Below the pieces are notes generated by a model. The model did no database searches. It had not been told where the DNA came from and saw nothing but the letters and a program-made list of their open reading frames with translations. A stretch of 31,186 nt of DNA from assembly GCA_022840285.1 (NCBI GenBank), contig JALHIE010000022.1:1-31186 (forward strand), given 5' to 3'. Position 1 is the first letter of the stretch; each line of letters starts with the position of its first letter. This document shows positions 16,927 to 25,115 of this stretch, piece after piece. Both the position numbers and the translations under genes were made by a program. The stretch is from Porphyromonadaceae bacterium (GTDB lineage Bacteria > Bacteroidota > Bacteroidia > Bacteroidales > Dysgonomonadaceae).

Positions 16927-17781
16927 ATGAAGATTGCTTTTATAGGTGCCGGCAAAGTTTCAACCGCTTTGGGATTGTATTTCAAAAACAACGGTTTTGA
17001 GATAGGTGGCTATTATAGCCGAAGCTGCAAAAGCACCGAAAAAGCGGCCCGGATGACCCATTCCCATCCTTATGCATCTGTAGGGGAGCTGATCAACGAC
17101 AACCGGATGATATGGATTACAACACCCGATGACCAGATTGAAGCCGTTGTGCGGCAAACCCTCCTTCTCCCGGTTCCCCGGAAAGACGAAAAGCTGGTCT
17201 TGCACGCCAGCGGCGCATATCCTCTTTCCATATTGAACCCGCTAAAAGAAAACGGTTATCGAACGGCTTGCGCACATCCGCTTTTGGCATTCGGCGATCC
17301 CGTTGTAGCGCAGGAAAAATTAAGCGACGTATGGTTTGCGCTGGAGAAGCCGGAAGAAGATAACGGGCAATTAGCCGATTTCTTCAAGGCGTGCGGAAAT
17401 CAAACGTTTACCGTAGATTCCGGCAGAAAATCCCTTTATCACGCGGCCGCCTGCGTTTTATCAAACTACCTGGTGACGCTGTTGGATACCTCCTTTGCGA
17501 TTTTCGAGAAATCGGGCATGCCCCGAGACAATATTCAGGAAGCAACCCGGCCTTTATTGGAAAGCGTTATCCTTAACCTGAAAGGGAAAGATCTTAAAGA
17601 TGCGCTTACCGGTCCCATTAAGCGAGGCGACAAAAACACCGTCCGGATGCATTTGGAAAGTTTGAATGCCCTTATGCCGGAAATGACAGCGTTATACACG
17701 CTGATGGGAAGGAAAACCATGCAGCTGTTGGGCGATTATTCGCTGGAAGAAGTACTTAACCCCCCGCTCTCTAAGCAATAA
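16927..17781 (+). CDS. Rossmann-fold/DUF2520 oxidoreductase, probable ketopantoate reductase (PanG-like)
   Basis: 284 residues from the ATG at 16927; a TTG two codons upstream is less likely. Residues 1-120 are an NAD(P)-binding Rossmann domain with the glycine loop IAFIGAGKVSTALG (about 3-16) and WITTPDDQI at the end of strand 4. The helical C-terminal part has the family's HAAACVLSNYLVTLL, LTGPIKRGD and ALYTLMG segments. This Rossmann-like/DUF2520 family resembles F420-NADP reductase and 6-phosphogluconate-type dehydrogenases. I recall that PanG, a ketopantoate reductase that replaces PanE in some bacteria, belongs to it. The gene is 4 bases upstream of panB, which makes ketopantoate, and no panE or ilvC is in the window. 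Reduction of ketopantoate to pantoate with NAD(P)H is therefore the likely role. The activity itself is inference. Confidence 0.8.
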   Translation: MKIAFIGAGKVSTALGLYFKNNGFEIGGYYSRSCKSTEKAARMTHSHPYASVGELINDNRMIWITTPDDQIEAVVRQTLLLPVPRKDEKLVLHASGAYPLSILNPLKENGYRTACAHPLLAFGDPVVAQEKLSDVWFALEKPEEDNGQLADFFKACGNQTFTVDSGRKSLYHAAACVLSNYLVTLLDTSFAIFEKSGMPRDNIQEATRPLLESVILNLKGKDLKDALTGPIKRGDKNTVRMHLESLNALMPEMTALYTLMGRKTMQLLGDYSLEEVLNPPLSKQ

Positions 17782-17785
17782 AAAT

Positions 17786-18619
17786 ATGGCACAAAAATTT
17801 ACAGTAAAATCCTTTCAGGAAGCGAAAGACAACAACCGGAAAATAAGTATGCTCACCGCCTACGATTATTCGATGGCTAAAATGGTGGATGCCGCCGGAA
17901 TCGATTCCGTCCTGGTTGGCGATTCACTGGGAATGGTCTTCCAGGGAAACGAATCAACGCTCCCGGTTACTCTTGACGAAATGATATATCACACAAAAGC
18001 CGTTGTCCGGGGTGTGAAAAATGCGCTGGTAGTTGCCGACATGCCTTTTTTATCGTATCATGTTTCAAAAGAGGAAGCCGTACGGAATGCAGGCAGAATG
18101 ATCAAGGAAGGCGGTGCCGAAGCCGTCAAGATGGAAGGCGGTTCACTTTTCTCGGAAACGATAAAAGCCGTTGTGGATGCACAAATCCCGGTAATGGGGC
18201 ATATCGGGTTAACACCGCAGTCGGTCAACGCTTTCGGCGGGTTTAAAGTGCAGGGAAAAGACGAACAAAGCGCAAAGAGAATCTGGGAAGATGCCCGATT
18301 GCTGGAGGAAGCCGGTGTTTTTGCCATCACACTGGAATGCATTCCCGACAAGCTGGCCCAACTGATCACGAAATCGCTCCGCATTCCGACCATAGGCATA
18401 GGAGCCGGAAAAAGTTGTGACGGCCAGGTATTGGTAATCAACGATATGCTGGGAATGTTCAGCGATTTTGTTCCCCGGTTTGTAAAGCAGTACGCAAGGC
18501 TTAACACCGAAATTACGGCAGCCGTCCAGGGTTACATTGCGGAAGTCCGGGAAGGTGACTTCCCGGCTGGAGAACACACGTTTGATATGGATGCGGATAT
18601 TCTGGACAGGCTGTATTGA
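17786..18619 (+). CDS. panB: 3-methyl-2-oxobutanoate hydroxymethyltransferase
   Basis: 277 residues, close to the family length. PanB adds a hydroxymethyl group from 5,10-methylene-tetrahydrofolate to 2-oxoisovalerate to give ketopantoate. Metal and substrate residues are present: D46 in VGDSLGM, D85 in ADMPF and E117 in VKMEGG, together with MLTAYDYSMA near the N-terminus, HIGLTPQSVN, ECIPDKLA and IGIGAGKSCDGQVLV. It is a soluble TIM barrel, decameric in known members. It starts 4 bases after the PanG-like gene. The 63-base gap to panC holds a degenerate heptamer repeat. Confidence 0.96.
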   Translation: MAQKFTVKSFQEAKDNNRKISMLTAYDYSMAKMVDAAGIDSVLVGDSLGMVFQGNESTLPVTLDEMIYHTKAVVRGVKNALVVADMPFLSYHVSKEEAVRNAGRMIKEGGAEAVKMEGGSLFSETIKAVVDAQIPVMGHIGLTPQSVNAFGGFKVQGKDEQSAKRIWEDARLLEEAGVFAITLECIPDKLAQLITKSLRIPTIGIGAGKSCDGQVLVINDMLGMFSDFVPRFVKQYARLNTEITAAVQGYIAEVREGDFPAGEHTFDMDADILDRLY

Positions 18620-18621
18620 AG

Positions 18622-18676
18622 AGCAAGGAGCAAAGAACAAAGACAATGGACAATAGACAGTTTAACGTTCATAATT
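18622..18676. repeat. Degenerate heptanucleotide tandem repeat between panB and panC
   Basis: Successive units starting CAA occur at 18624, 18631, 18638, 18644 and 18651 (CAAGGAG, CAAAGAA, CAAAGA, CAATGGA, CAATAGA), i.e. a period of seven with one six-base unit. The following TTCATAA/TTCGTAA pair has the same period. It fills nearly the whole gap inside the operon. Confidence 0.55.
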
Positions 18677-18682
18677 CGTAAA

Positions 18683-19528
18683 ATGATCATTACAACCGTA
18701 AAAGAATTGAGGGAATATCTCGGTGCGCAACGCAAATCGGGAAAATCCATCGGCTTTGTACCCACCATGGGATTCCTGCACGAGGGGCATCTCTCGCTTA
18801 TCCGCAGGGCAAAAGCCGAAAACGACACCGTAGTCGTCAGCGACTTCGTTAATCCCACCCAATTTGCCCCCAACGAAGATTTCGAATCCTATCCCCGGAA
18901 CATTGAACGTGACGAACAACTCGCCACTGGTGCCGGAGCCGATGTGGTCTTCCATCCTTCCGCGGAAGAGATCTACCCCAGCGGAAGTTCCACTTCTGTG
19001 GAAGTCGCCGGCGAGATCACCCGGGTACTTTGCGGAGCTTCACGCCCGACCCATTTCAAAGGTGTTACAACGGTTGTTGCTATTCTCTTCAACATCGTCC
19101 GGCCGCAAAAGGCCTATTTCGGACAAAAAGATGCGCAGCAGGCAGCTGTCCTGATAAAGATGGCGACCGATTTGCACATGGACATCGAGCTGATTGTCTG
19201 TCCGATTGTCAGAGAAGAAGACGGGCTGGCCATGAGTTCGCGCAACACCTATTTATCGGCTACCGAAAGGTCGCAGGCTGTCATATTGAACAAAGCACTG
19301 CGGGAAGTACGGGAGGCATTCGAAAAAGGGGAAGACAACGTCGAAAAACTGGTACGGCAAATTACCGGCAAGATAAACGAAGCGCCACTTGCCAGCATCG
19401 ACTACGTAAGCATATATGCATATCCGTCGTTAAAAACGATTGAGACCGTCAACGACAAAGCGCTTGCGGCAGTTGCTGTAAGATTCGGCACAACAAGATT
19501 AATCGACAACATAATTTTAGAAAAATAG
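18683..19528 (+). CDS. panC: Pantothenate synthetase (pantoate--beta-alanine ligase)
   Basis: 281 residues, normal length. PanC condenses pantoate and beta-alanine with ATP through a pantoyl-adenylate. Nucleotidyltransferase motifs are clear: PTMGFLHEGHLSLI with the HxGH signature (HEGH), FVNPTQFAPNEDF, the pantoate site CGASRPTHFKGVTTVV, YFGQKDAQQ, and the KMSKS-like MSSRNTYL. The stop codon abuts the panD ATG (tagatg), so the two are translationally coupled. It receives beta-alanine from PanD and pantoate from the first gene of the operon. Confidence 0.96.
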   Translation: MIITTVKELREYLGAQRKSGKSIGFVPTMGFLHEGHLSLIRRAKAENDTVVVSDFVNPTQFAPNEDFESYPRNIERDEQLATGAGADVVFHPSAEEIYPSGSSTSVEVAGEITRVLCGASRPTHFKGVTTVVAILFNIVRPQKAYFGQKDAQQAAVLIKMATDLHMDIELIVCPIVREEDGLAMSSRNTYLSATERSQAVILNKALREVREAFEKGEDNVEKLVRQITGKINEAPLASIDYVSIYAYPSLKTIETVNDKALAAVAVRFGTTRLIDNIILEK

Positions 19529-19885
19529 ATGCAACTCACACTATTGAAAGCAAAACTTCACCGGGCGACCGTTACGGAAGCCAATCTCAATTATACGGGC
19601 AGCATCACCATCGATAAAACCTTGCTCGAGCAAAGCGGAATTCTGGTTTGGGAAAAGGTCAGCGTGGTGAACAACAATAACGGGCAGCGGTTCGAGACCT
19701 ACGTCATCGAAGGAGAGGCAGGCAGCGGTACCGTTTGCCTGAATGGTGCGGCGGCCCGGTTGGTGCAACCCGGCGACAAAATCATCATCATGGCCTATGT
19801 TACCCTGTCGCCCGAAGAAGCAAAAGAACATAAGCCTGCTGTATTTATTTTGGACGAGAACAACCGGATAACCGAAAGGATATAA
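19529..19885 (+). CDS. panD: Aspartate 1-decarboxylase precursor
   Basis: 118 residues. The pro-enzyme cleaves itself between Gly24 and Ser25 (LNYTGSITID) to give the pyruvoyl group that decarboxylates L-aspartate to beta-alanine. HRATVTEANLNY before the site and NNNNGQRFETYVIEG, GAAARLVQPGDKIIIMAY after it are typical. The ATG follows directly on the panC stop. It supplies the beta-alanine half of pantothenate, and its position completes the pathway to the vitamin. Confidence 0.96.
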   Translation: MQLTLLKAKLHRATVTEANLNYTGSITIDKTLLEQSGILVWEKVSVVNNNNGQRFETYVIEGEAGSGTVCLNGAAARLVQPGDKIIIMAYVTLSPEEAKEHKPAVFILDENNRITERI

Positions 19886-19888
19886 TTT

Positions 19889-20674
19889 ATGCTGAACATA
19901 GCCATCACGGCAGGCGGAACATCGGAGCCTATCGATGGGGTGCGGAGGCTGACCAACGTCAGCACCGGACTGCTTGGCTGGTATTGCCTGGAAGCAATCC
20001 TGGACTACTTTTGCGCTAGAAAACGTTCCGACTTTCGCATAACTTACATTCTTACTGACACAGCTTTCAGGAAAGTGTTAAGCGAAAAACAACGTTCGTT
20101 CGTGGACTTTATCCCCGTCTCCGATGCGGAAAGTGTTTACCATGCCGTGGATGCGTTAACCAAAAGGGTTCCGGTAGATTTCTTCATCCATTCCATGGCC
20201 ATATCCGATTTCACGCTTGCCTATGTCGCAAGTACGGAGGAATTGGCAAAAGAAATAAACAGCTTGCCTCCATACAGCAGTGACGCCGGATCTGCCGTAA
20301 GGGAAGTGCTCGAAAATCCGGCAAACAGGTATAGCCTGACGGAAAAAATCCCGTCGGACCGCAACATTATTCTGGGTCTGAAACGCACTCAGAAAGTGAT
20401 TCCGCTAATTAAACAAAACAATCCGGATACCTTTCTGGTGGGATTCAAACTGCTGAAAGATGTGCCGGAAGAAGAACTGATCCGGGTTGCCAACCGGCTG
20501 GCCGGAGAAAACGGATGCGACATGGTTTTTGCCAACGAACTGGCGCAACTGGGGGAGAACAATCATCGCGGCGTGTTGACAAGATCGGGGGAAGTCGTTG
20601 ACCGGCCGGTCGGGAAGAAACAAATAGCAGAAGCTATTGTAAGGGAAATGATGAAACAAGGAGGAAATAAATGA
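19889..20674 (+). CDS. coaB: Phosphopantothenate--cysteine ligase, stand-alone
   Basis: 261 residues. It starts 3 bases after panD and its stop overlaps the coaC start by ATGA. The N-terminal nucleotide-binding loop is ITAGGTSEPIDGVRRLTNVSTGLLG (about residues 6-30). The middle holds IHSMAISDF, and DTFLVGFKLL and CDMVFANEL mark the phosphopantothenate site. CoaB joins 4'-phosphopantothenate to cysteine using a nucleoside triphosphate. The GGTSEPID...STGLLG form is closer to the separate CoaB of streptococci and enterococci (type II) than to the CoaB half of the usual bifunctional CoaBC, where the decarboxylase comes first. Here the ligase gene comes first. Nucleotide preference (CTP in the type II enzymes I know of) is inferred. 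Confidence 0.9.
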   Translation: MLNIAITAGGTSEPIDGVRRLTNVSTGLLGWYCLEAILDYFCARKRSDFRITYILTDTAFRKVLSEKQRSFVDFIPVSDAESVYHAVDALTKRVPVDFFIHSMAISDFTLAYVASTEELAKEINSLPPYSSDAGSAVREVLENPANRYSLTEKIPSDRNIILGLKRTQKVIPLIKQNNPDTFLVGFKLLKDVPEEELIRVANRLAGENGCDMVFANELAQLGENNHRGVLTRSGEVVDRPVGKKQIAEAIVREMMKQGGNK

Positions 20675-21201
20675 AAACGATCGTTATCGGAGTTTCAGGC
20701 GGAATTGCCTGCTACAAAGCCGTGGAAATTGTCAATCAGCTGAAAAAGGACGGGTACAACGTGGAAGTGATCATGACCCGATCCGCCCAGGAGTTTGTCA
20801 CGCCGCTCACGTTTAAAACCATGTCGCACAATCCGGTTGTCACCGACATGTTTGACCCGGTACGGGAATGGGACACCAAACATATCGACCTGGCCAAGGC
20901 AGCCGACCTGTTCGTCATTGTGCCTGCCACAGCCAATATTATCGGGAAGATCGCTTCGGGAATCGCAGACGACATGCTCACTACCACCGTGATGGCAGCC
21001 CGAAGCCCGGTACTTATTTTCCCTGCCATGAACACTTTTATGTATGAAAATCCAATTGTTCAGGATAACATTGAAAAACTAAAAAAATGGGGATACCACG
21101 TCTATGAAACCGCTGAAGGCGAGCTTGCCTGCGGTGATTTCGGAAAAGGGAAACTACTGCCCTGGGAGAAAATCGTGAGGATCATCGAAGGGTTTGATTA
21201 A
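20671..21201 (+). CDS. coaC: Phosphopantothenoylcysteine decarboxylase, stand-alone
   Basis: 176 residues, a single flavoprotein domain of the HFCD family. Motifs are GVSGGIACYKAVEIVNQL (FMN phosphate loop), KHIDLAKAADLFVIVPATANIIGKIASG with the catalytic His, PAMNTFMYENP (family motif PxMNxxMW with Tyr for Trp) and the substrate loop ELACGDFGKGKL with the catalytic Cys. It decarboxylates phosphopantothenoylcysteine to 4'-phosphopantetheine, the step after CoaB. It overlaps coaB by four bases and ends the operon; its stop lies 8 bases from the stop of the convergent permease gene. Pantothenate kinase is not in the window. Confidence 0.93.
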   Translation: MKTIVIGVSGGIACYKAVEIVNQLKKDGYNVEVIMTRSAQEFVTPLTFKTMSHNPVVTDMFDPVREWDTKHIDLAKAADLFVIVPATANIIGKIASGIADDMLTTTVMAARSPVLIFPAMNTFMYENPIVQDNIEKLKKWGYHVYETAEGELACGDFGKGKLLPWEKIVRIIEGFD

Positions 21202-21209
21202 TCCGTGGG

Positions 21210-23060
21210 TTAGAACGGGAACACCAAAGGCAAGGCGAACACCATAATTACCATGTAGAAAACCTGCAGCGGCAGTCCCACCCTCACGTAATCCACAAAG
21301 CTGTAACGGCCTGCCGATACAACCATGGCGTTGGGCGGCGTGGAAAAAGGGCTTGCAAAACACATACTGGCCGCAACAGCCACCGCAACCAGAAAAGGAT
21401 AAGGGCTGACACCCAACGCAACGGCAGCCTGCAGCGCAATGGGCGCAAACAAAATAGCCGTTGCCGTGTTGCTGATAAACATCGTGAGAATGGAGGTACC
21501 CAAATAGATTCCGGCCAATACCAGATAGGGGCCACGACTTCCCAGCGAGCCGACTATGCCCGAAGAGATAAGTTCTGATGCTCCGGTTTTCTCCATAGCG
21601 GTAGCCAAAGGCATCATGGCGGCAAACAAGATGACGCTTTCCCAGTTAATCGTGCGATAGGCATCGCGCACACTTCGAAAACATCCCGCAAGGATCATGG
21701 CGACGGCGGCCATCAACACCGCCACCACGGGCGGAAAAAAATTGAATACCATCGCAACAACCATCAACCCCATGATAATTCCAGCAACGGGCGCTTTGTC
21801 TTCAAGCGTTACCTTGGATGCCTCTGCCGAGGGTTGCCCGATGACCACAATTTCAGCTTGCAAACGGCTCAACCTGTCAATGTCTTCCCAAGCGCCCTGA
21901 ACCAACAGCATATCTCCCGACTGTATTTTTTCGTCTTTCACATTCTGCACCAAGTAGCGCGTCTTTCGTTGTAAACCGATAATGTTTACGTTGTAGTTCT
22001 TCCGGAAACCCGACTCCCTTACCGGGTGTCCGATAATGTTGGAGTTGGCAAGCACAACCACCTCGGCCATACCAATCTCATCAAACTTCAGTTTCCCCGA
22101 AAAAGTAGGCATGGAGTCGTCGGAGGACTGATCGATGAATTTAAGGCCTTTCTCTTCGGCAAACCGGGCAACGTTAGCAAAATCGCCAATCAGGTACAAC
22201 ACGTCGTTATCGCCAAGTACGGTTCCGGCTTCGGGCAATTCCTGGGTAACGGTCTTCTTGAACGGTGAAGTCGACCTGCGGCGTATTTCGGCGATCGTCA
22301 CGGCATATTGTTTCGTTATATCGAGTTCGGAAAGTTTCTTCCCGACTACCGGCGATTTTCCGTTCGTTTCCACCCTGTACATGTTTTCTGCCAACCGGTA
22401 TTCCGTAACCAGCTGCTTGGGAGACTTTACTGTCGAGCGGCTGTCATCGTCGTCTTTCTTCCTCAATTTATCAAGTGTTTTGGTCAGGGGCCACAACCCT
22501 GTAATTCCGAAAAGCAACAAGATGAGTCCCACGGGTAACGTGGTGAAAAACGAAAATCCCCGATGCCCCGCCTCAACAAGCGCATTGTGTACGATAAGAA
22601 TGGGTGGCGTTCCGATAAGTGTCATCATACCTCCGATACTGCTGGCAAAAGCCATCGGCATCAACAAACGCCGGGCGCTCATGTTGGAAGAGGCGGCCAT
22701 ACTTACCACAATAGGCATAAGCAACGCTACCGTCCCCGTATTGCTCAACACAGATCCGATAAGCGCTGTTACGGATACGACAAGTAAAAACAACTTGTAG
22801 TCACTGTTCCCGGCAAAGCGCAACAACCTTTTACTAACTTTCGCAGCCAACCCCGTTTGAAAAATGGCACCACCCACGATAAAGAGCGCCGCAATCATAA
22901 TGACAATGGGATTGGAAAATCCGGACAATGCCTCCGCAGGCGTCAGAACGCCTGTGAGCAAAAGGCCCAGTAACGAACAAAGCGCCACAATATCGGAACG
23001 TATTTTTCCCCAGACAAACAGAGCTGCTGTTGCAATCAATACAATGAAAGTAGTAACCAT
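21210..23060 (-). CDS. SLC13/DASS-type permease with two TrkA-C domains
   Basis: 616 residues. The membrane part is split by a soluble insert. The two SNT signatures of the family, SNTGTVALLMP (about 105-115) and SNTATAILFAP (about 535-545), mark the paired sodium/substrate sites. Between the halves, at about 220-300 and 320-395, lie two TrkA-C (RCK-C) domains, each with a GxxLSELD- or GHPVRESG-type loop and an IIGLQR or TIAEIRR strand. Relatives include sulfate/dicarboxylate or sodium symporters of the SAC1/YfbS type. Substrate cannot be told; sulfate and dicarboxylates are both plausible. The ATG comes one base after the ligA stop, so it is the last gene of the minus-strand run. Confidence 0.88.
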   Translation of the reverse strand: MVTTFIVLIATAALFVWGKIRSDIVALCSLLGLLLTGVLTPAEALSGFSNPIVIMIAALFIVGGAIFQTGLAAKVSKRLLRFAGNSDYKLFLLVVSVTALIGSVLSNTGTVALLMPIVVSMAASSNMSARRLLMPMAFASSIGGMMTLIGTPPILIVHNALVEAGHRGFSFFTTLPVGLILLLFGITGLWPLTKTLDKLRKKDDDDSRSTVKSPKQLVTEYRLAENMYRVETNGKSPVVGKKLSELDITKQYAVTIAEIRRRSTSPFKKTVTQELPEAGTVLGDNDVLYLIGDFANVARFAEEKGLKFIDQSSDDSMPTFSGKLKFDEIGMAEVVVLANSNIIGHPVRESGFRKNYNVNIIGLQRKTRYLVQNVKDEKIQSGDMLLVQGAWEDIDRLSRLQAEIVVIGQPSAEASKVTLEDKAPVAGIIMGLMVVAMVFNFFPPVVAVLMAAVAMILAGCFRSVRDAYRTINWESVILFAAMMPLATAMEKTGASELISSGIVGSLGSRGPYLVLAGIYLGTSILTMFISNTATAILFAPIALQAAVALGVSPYPFLVAVAVAASMCFASPFSTPPNAMVVSAGRYSFVDYVRVGLPLQVFYMVIMVFALPLVFPF

Positions 23061-23061
23061 A

Positions 23062-25101
23062 TCATAAAAGCGAACAATCCAGCATTTTCAAAAATGTTTT
23101 TTCATCGATGATTTTCACCCCCAGTTTTTCGGCTTTTTCTAATTTGGCAGGCCCCATGTTTTCTCCGGCAAGGATGTAATCGGTGTTTTTGGATACCGAC
23201 CCGCTGTTCTTTCCGCCGTGTTGCAAAATCATCGCCTTATATTCGTCGCGCGAATGCAACTCAAACGTTCCGCTTATCACCACGGTGAGTCCCGCCAGCT
23301 TATCCGTTCTTGTCGCCAGGGTTTCTTCACTCAGTTGAAATTGTAACCCGTAAGCGCGAAGCCTGTTCACGAAATCCACGCACCCGGGATTTTCGAAAAA
23401 GTTGTTGACACTCCGGGCGATGCGGTCGCCGATTTCCTCCACCGACATCAGTTGCTCCACCGTTGCAGCTGCCAGCAAATCGATATCGTGAAAGGCCAAT
23501 GCCAGCTTCCGAGCCACGGTCTCTCCCACAAAACGGATTCCGAGAGCGAACAATACCCTTTCGTAAGGGACCGTCTTCGATTTTTCAATGCTTGCCAGCA
23601 GGTTATTGGCACTGGTTTCCGCCCAACGTTCCAGGCTCACCAGGTCTTCGAATTGCAACGCATATAAATCGGCAGCATCCCTGATCAGGCCCTTATCGTA
23701 AAGCAGCCCTATGGTTTCCGGTCCCACAGTGATGTTCATGGCCTTGCGGGTAACAAAATGCTCGACACGTCCTTTTATCTGTGGCGGACAATTCTCGCTG
23801 TTGGGACAGTAGTGCACGGCTTCGTCCTCATTTCGCACCAGCGGTGTGCCGCAATCGGGACAACGGGTCGCAAACCGCACCTTGTCCCCGATAAGGAAAC
23901 GGGCCCCTTTATCCACCCCGGTGATCTTGGGTATGATTTCACCGCCTTTTTCCACGTAAACCCTGTCACCGACATGCAGATCAAGTGCCTGGATGGCATC
24001 TTCGTTGTATAAGGAAGCCCGCTTTACGGTTGTTCCCGAAAGCAAAACAGGCTCAAGGTTGGCCACGGGAGTTACCGCACCGGTACGCCCCACCTGGTAA
24101 GTAACGGACTCCAGGCGGGTGAGGGCTTTCTCGGCATTGAATTTGTAGGCAATGGCCCACCGGGGAAACTTGGAGGTTGAGCCGAGATTGCGTTGCTGCG
24201 AAAGGGAATCCACTTTCAGCACCACGCCGTCGGTAGCAACAGAAAGGCTTTTACGTTCTACGTCCCAGTATTTCAGGAACTCGAAGACCTCTTCCAGCGA
24301 ACAACACTTTTTCATCGTAGCGGATACATTCAGCCCCCATTTTCGGGCGAGTTTCATATTTTCGAAATGGCTGTCCGACGGCAGTCTTTCTCCCATCAGG
24401 TAATACACGGACGACTCCAGCTTCCTCGCTGAAACCACCTTTGGATCTTGCATCTTAAGTGTTCCCGATGCGGCATTGCGGGGATTGGCGAAAAGCGGTT
24501 CTTCCTGCACCTCGCGCTCCCTGTTCAGTTCCTCAAAAACACTCCAGGGCATCAGGATTTCGCCCCGCACTTCAACATACCCGGGGATGTTGTCGCCTTT
24601 GAGTACCAACGGAATGTTGCGAACGGTACGGACATTAGCCGTAACATCATCGCCTTGCCTGCCGTCGCCGCGGGTAATAGCCTGCGACAACCGTCCGTTT
24701 TCGTACACGAGTGAAATCGATGTCCCATCGAATTTCAACTCACAAACGATTTCAAAATCCTCGTTCAGTGAGCGCTTTACACGATTGAAAAAATCGGTAA
24801 TCTCCCCTTCGGTGTAGGTGTTTTGCAGCGACAACATCGGATATCGATGCTGTACCTGAATAAAGTTCTTATTGATGTCGCTTCCCACTCGCATCGTGGG
24901 CGAATTGGGGTCATAAAACTCGGGATACTGCTTTTCCAATTCGGCCAGTTGCCGCATCAGGGCATCAAAATCGATATCTGAAATGGTAGGTTGCGACAAC
25001 ACGTAATAATTGTAATTATGCTCGTGTAACTGTTTGCGGAGGGCATCCATTTTGCCTTTAACCGCCAAACGCATGTTGTTATCTAAAAACAAATCCTTCA
25101 T
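23062..25101 (-). CDS. ligA: NAD-dependent DNA ligase
   Basis: 679 residues from the ATG at 25101. The frame is open to 25293, but that stretch overlaps the upstream barrel gene in another frame, and MKDLF...MDALRKQLHEHNYNYYVLSQPTISD is the normal LigA start. Domain order: Ia/adenylation with the active lysine K123 in CELKFDGTS, OB fold, a four-Cys zinc finger (CPDCGTPL...HYCPNSENC), helix-hairpin-helix region (FALGIRFVGETVARKLA, MSVEEIGDRIARSV) and a C-terminal BRCT (LAGLTVVISGTFELHSRDE...). It seals nicks in replication and repair. It follows the barrel gene by 14 bases and precedes the permease by one base. Confidence 0.96.
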   Translation of the reverse strand: MKDLFLDNNMRLAVKGKMDALRKQLHEHNYNYYVLSQPTISDIDFDALMRQLAELEKQYPEFYDPNSPTMRVGSDINKNFIQVQHRYPMLSLQNTYTEGEITDFFNRVKRSLNEDFEIVCELKFDGTSISLVYENGRLSQAITRGDGRQGDDVTANVRTVRNIPLVLKGDNIPGYVEVRGEILMPWSVFEELNREREVQEEPLFANPRNAASGTLKMQDPKVVSARKLESSVYYLMGERLPSDSHFENMKLARKWGLNVSATMKKCCSLEEVFEFLKYWDVERKSLSVATDGVVLKVDSLSQQRNLGSTSKFPRWAIAYKFNAEKALTRLESVTYQVGRTGAVTPVANLEPVLLSGTTVKRASLYNEDAIQALDLHVGDRVYVEKGGEIIPKITGVDKGARFLIGDKVRFATRCPDCGTPLVRNEDEAVHYCPNSENCPPQIKGRVEHFVTRKAMNITVGPETIGLLYDKGLIRDAADLYALQFEDLVSLERWAETSANNLLASIEKSKTVPYERVLFALGIRFVGETVARKLALAFHDIDLLAAATVEQLMSVEEIGDRIARSVNNFFENPGCVDFVNRLRAYGLQFQLSEETLATRTDKLAGLTVVISGTFELHSRDEYKAMILQHGGKNSGSVSKNTDYILAGENMGPAKLEKAEKLGVKIIDEKTFLKMLDCSLL

Positions 25102-25115
25102 TAAAATATCTTTTA

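Noticed and set aside
22135..22800. 221-codon open frame on the plus strand
   Set aside because: Antisense to the SLC13-type permease; no promoter, no start context and no domain.
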